The notes under the pieces are model-generated. The model was not told where the DNA came from. It made no database searches and was given only the letters and a program-made list of their open reading frames with translations. A DNA stretch of 64,000 nucleotides from Adenanthera pavonina (taxonomy: Eukaryota > Streptophyta > Magnoliopsida > Fabales > Fabaceae): positions 22,852,001-22,916,000 of the forward strand of contig JAIVEN010000022.1 in the NCBI GenBank assembly GCA_026686845.1, given 5' to 3'. The first letter of the stretch is position 1, and each line of letters opens with the position of its first letter. Shown here piece by piece: positions 61,317 through 64,000 of this stretch. The position numbers were made by a program, and so were the translations under genes.

Positions 61317-62810
61317 TCAGTACCTGTATCCCACTGGCATTCCATACTTGTCCAAACGACCAGAACCTGGATAGGCTTTGTTGGTTAAGTTTGCGTGCAA
61401 TGTAGTGGCCTTCTGAGTGGTCAATCTTGATTCACCAAAACCCTGAACTAAGTACCTATTAGATGAACTTGACCTCTCATATTGAGGCCTTTGCTTTGGA
61501 GCACTCAGAGACCTGACCTTTGCTTTTGAAGATTCTGTATAAGCCATGTAGCTTCGGTAGTCAGAATAACCACTCAGGTAGCTTCTTGAGTCATCACTCC
61601 TGCTAGGAGTAAAAGGACTACTTTTGAGGCCACTGTCCCTTGAGAACACAGAGAAGAGTTGAGAACTATCCACAACACCATCATCCACATTAAGCGATTG
61701 AACTTCACAAGACGATGTACTCTGACCTGATAGCGTAGGATAGTTCATGGTGTGAATGAGGTTTTGGCGTCTCGGTGTCCAGTGTAGTTTTCTAGAATCA
61801 GTCTCGAGAATCCTGTCGCTTTTCTCATCATCCCAACATTTCTCTTGATTCCCATGGATCTGGACATGGGATTTGGACCCATTTCTCTAAGATGTAAAGA
61901 AGATTCTACAATTAGATATGTTATATTTGATAATCCAATGGATTCCTGCTTATTGGGGAAGCGATTGCAAGAAAATGGAATCTAAATTCTTTCCTACCAA
62001 AAATTCAGGTTAGAGAGAGAGAAAGGGAATGGAGGTTCTCTCACGTGATTCTCGGCAACATGGAGAGAATCCGTCAAAAGAAAATACCTTGAGTAATGAT
62101 GGCTGATCAAATTTCATGCTCTTCGATCTTATTGGGCTCTCAAATTTGTCTGGTGTTGTTGGCCCCTATAAAATGGAAGACATTTGAGGAATTACTAATT
62201 ACCAATTAATGATCATACAAAGATAACACAACTATATCAATATGCTGTTAGACAAAATTGAAAAAAATAAGTACGTAAAAATTTACACAGGTCAAACCAG
62301 ATTATACTGGATGATATTTCAAATATTAGATTATTTGTTGTATGCATCAATATTTTGGCCGACAAAACTGCCATTCCCCCTCCACATTCTTACTTCTTAC
62401 ATTCCATTTCCATTAGAGCATACAGAATGAAGTGAACATGTAATTACTTCCTTCTTAAGCATTGTAACTATTAAAGCAGTTTGTAAATGTAACGTGTTCA
62501 ATTCCCAGATGCTAAGAGGACAATGTACCTAATGCCTGCATAGCATAAAGCTATATTAAGAAACCCAATAATTAATCAGGAGACTGGTAAATGAGCAACT
62601 AATTTAGCTTACATGGAGGTCTGCTTTAGATGACTTGGAATTTGAAAATGGTGTCTGCAGAATTTGAACCCGCCCTGCACCGAGTGCTTGTACTCGAACA
62701 AATGCATGTATTCTATGCAACCACTCAGCTGTTCGCTTCCTGTCAATGTGACCTCTCACCAATGCCTGAAGCTTCACCAGTCCTTTCAATGCTCGTAGTG
62801 CTTTCCTCGC
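61317..62810 (-). CDS. IQ67-domain (IQD) protein, three 3' exons; 5' exons lie beyond the right edge
   Basis: Exons on the minus strand are 62613-62810 (66 codons), 62088-62165 (26 codons) and 61317-61886 (190 codons with TGA), all with GT..AG borders and in phase 0. The first visible exon starts ARKALRALKG and contains an IQ motif, LVKLQALVRGHIDRKR, the later part of the IQ67 calmodulin-binding domain. The last exon ends in a DUF4005-like region: SYMAYTESSKAKVRS, SAPKQRP and GYRY. IQD proteins are plant scaffolds that bind calmodulin and often microtubules or the nucleus; this short one resembles the IQD25/IQD26 group as I recall it. The exon with the start codon and the first IQ repeat is not between 62811 and 64000, so the gene continues out of the window. 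No disabling change is visible in these exons. Confidence 0.88.
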
Positions 62811-64000
62811 CTACATAATTTCAACATTGCAAAGTAAATCAGCAGAACTTAACACAGGATTGCAATTAATCCGAAGTAAAAGCTCCTTATACAAGGAAAG
62901 GTGATTCAGTTCCAAAAAGGTCCCAGTTCATCACAATCATTGACCTTTGTTAATCATCCCGAAGTTAAATCAAGCAGCTAGGATGCTTATTATTTAATAA
63001 AGAGCTTTGAAATGAAGTACACAGGAAATAAATGGCATAGTAAGAGAATAAGGGCATCACACGTAGGGGTGGAAATAAGCTCAGGTAGGCTAGATTTTAG
63101 TTAAATAGGTCAGGCCTATATTATAAAGCTAGAGTCTGGGTCTAGTTTGGAGGCCTATATAAGGCTTCCTTTTAGGTTTAAACCTAAACCTTCTAAAAGT
63201 CTAGCCTGACCTAAAGTTTATTTAAAAGCTTATTAGAAAACAAAGCAAAAAAATCAACTTTAATTTAAAAAAAAAAAAGCTTCAGATTTTAAGCTTCTAG
63301 TCACCAAATGTATCATCCGAATATATTTATCTTATAGCTCATATGTTTTAGCAACTCATAATTAAAAAAGAGCTAGCCTTCTTACTTTTATAGATTCCAC
63401 CCATCTTTCTTCCCTCATGAAAGGGCCGATGTGAGATATATCATATATTAACATATATTAAATATTAATTTAAATAGATCTAATACGACAGATTTTAAAC
63501 TAGACTTTACTTACTAAACCTATTGAAGTAAAAAGGCCAGCCTACATGTTTGAATCTGACCTATTTAACTAAACAGATCAAACTAAATGAAGCGCTATAT
63601 AGGTGAGGCCTGATTCAGGGAGGCCAGGGGCACGTCCTATTTCCACCTTTACAACCAAGATCACCACGAGATATAAAAATTCAAAATCAATATTACAGTA
63701 TGTCTACATCTCAAGTTATTGCATTAGCAATGTAGTCATCAACAAACCCCACTTTTTATATTGGAAAAGCCATAACCCACAGGGGACCACCTCAGGAAAC
63801 ACCCTCACACCACGGCTCCTTCACACTCGTGTCTGCCCCAAAAAATTCCAAAGTGCCCAAAGCCCAAAACCAAAGGTTAATGCTTTCACATATATGGCCC
63901 CACAACCAACTGGGTCCCAGAATGGGAAAGAAGTATTTTAATCATGTAGGCAACTACACATGCCGTAGACCACCGTCCACTGGTTTATTCATAAAATTCT
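62811..64000 (-). other. Large intron of the IQD gene (runs off the right edge)
   Basis: The region upstream of exon 62613-62810 shows no further IQD exon, so it should be intronic up to the window end. It holds the MITE at 63064-63651. The frame at 63603-63941 has no recognised domain. Confidence 0.55.
63064..63651. mobile_element. hAT-type nonautonomous element with TAGGGGTGGAAATA ends
   Basis: The left end TAGGGGTGGAAATAAG pairs with the right end, which reads TAAAGGTGGAAATAGG when reverse-complemented. GGGGTGGAAAT ends are common in plant hAT MITEs. The interior repeats AGGCCT/TAGGTTTAAACCTA-type palindromes. An exact 8-bp duplication was not found (ATCACACG on the left, ATCACCACG nine bases beyond the right end). 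Confidence 0.6.

Noticed and set aside
63603..63941. Plus-strand 112-residue frame near the right edge
   Set aside because: Overlaps the MITE end and the IQD intron; no domain or splice context.

Overview
This window is plant nuclear DNA, most likely from a eudicot. It is AT-rich, its genes have several introns with GT..AG borders, and well over half of the recognisable sequence is transposable-element debris: Ty1/copia (Sirevirus-like), L1-type and RTE-type LINEs, CACTA, Helitron, Stowaway/mariner MITEs and fold-back elements. Three host protein-coding genes look intact and complete or continue intact off the window edge (RING E3 ligase, RFC2, IQD). One intronless C2-domain gene and one tRNA-Val gene are also present. 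A degenerate copy of a dolichol kinase gene is a relict. I saw no operon, CRISPR array or bacterial-type system.

Layout. 1-5112: the 5' part of a defective Sirevirus-type copia element on the minus strand (gag, protease, integrase, PBS and one full LTR). 5113-9150: AT-rich DNA with a degenerate minisatellite that is split by a LINE 3' fragment. About 9400-12861: dolichol-kinase relict exons, interrupted by an LTR-like insertion and a Stowaway-type MITE. 14334-14891: C2-domain gene. 14892-28729: gene-poor, with a solo LTR (20440-21963) carrying a perfect 5-bp target duplication. 28730-35586: five-exon membrane RING-H2 E3 ligase gene (minus strand), whose long first intron carries two RTE LINE fragments. 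35587-54650: a gene-free block holding a 5'-truncated LINE, a Helitron inserted in one unit of a tandem duplication, a CACTA element, a Stowaway MITE, a fold-back element and a hAT-like relict. 54694-58773: seven-exon RFC2 gene (plus strand). 60504-60577: tRNA-Val(AAC), minus strand. 61317-62810 and beyond: 3' exons of an IQD gene (minus strand), which runs off the right edge.

The RING and RFC2 predictions were joined exon by exon and keep frame. They give 388 and 333 residues, which fit the plant families. In Arabidopsis, as I recall the locus numbering, RFC2 (At1g63160) and a RING gene of this family (At1g63170) are neighbours. The pair here would then be conserved microsynteny pushed about 19 kb apart by transposon insertion.

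No wholly new biological system is evident. The best leads are: palindrome arrays in two related Sirevirus LTRs with different sequence but the same place and TTCGAA-type core; a Helitron with its own empty site preserved in cis; an RT-less LINE whose catalytic motif has been cleanly lost; and an RFC2 gene whose upstream region seems to be built from a transposon end.
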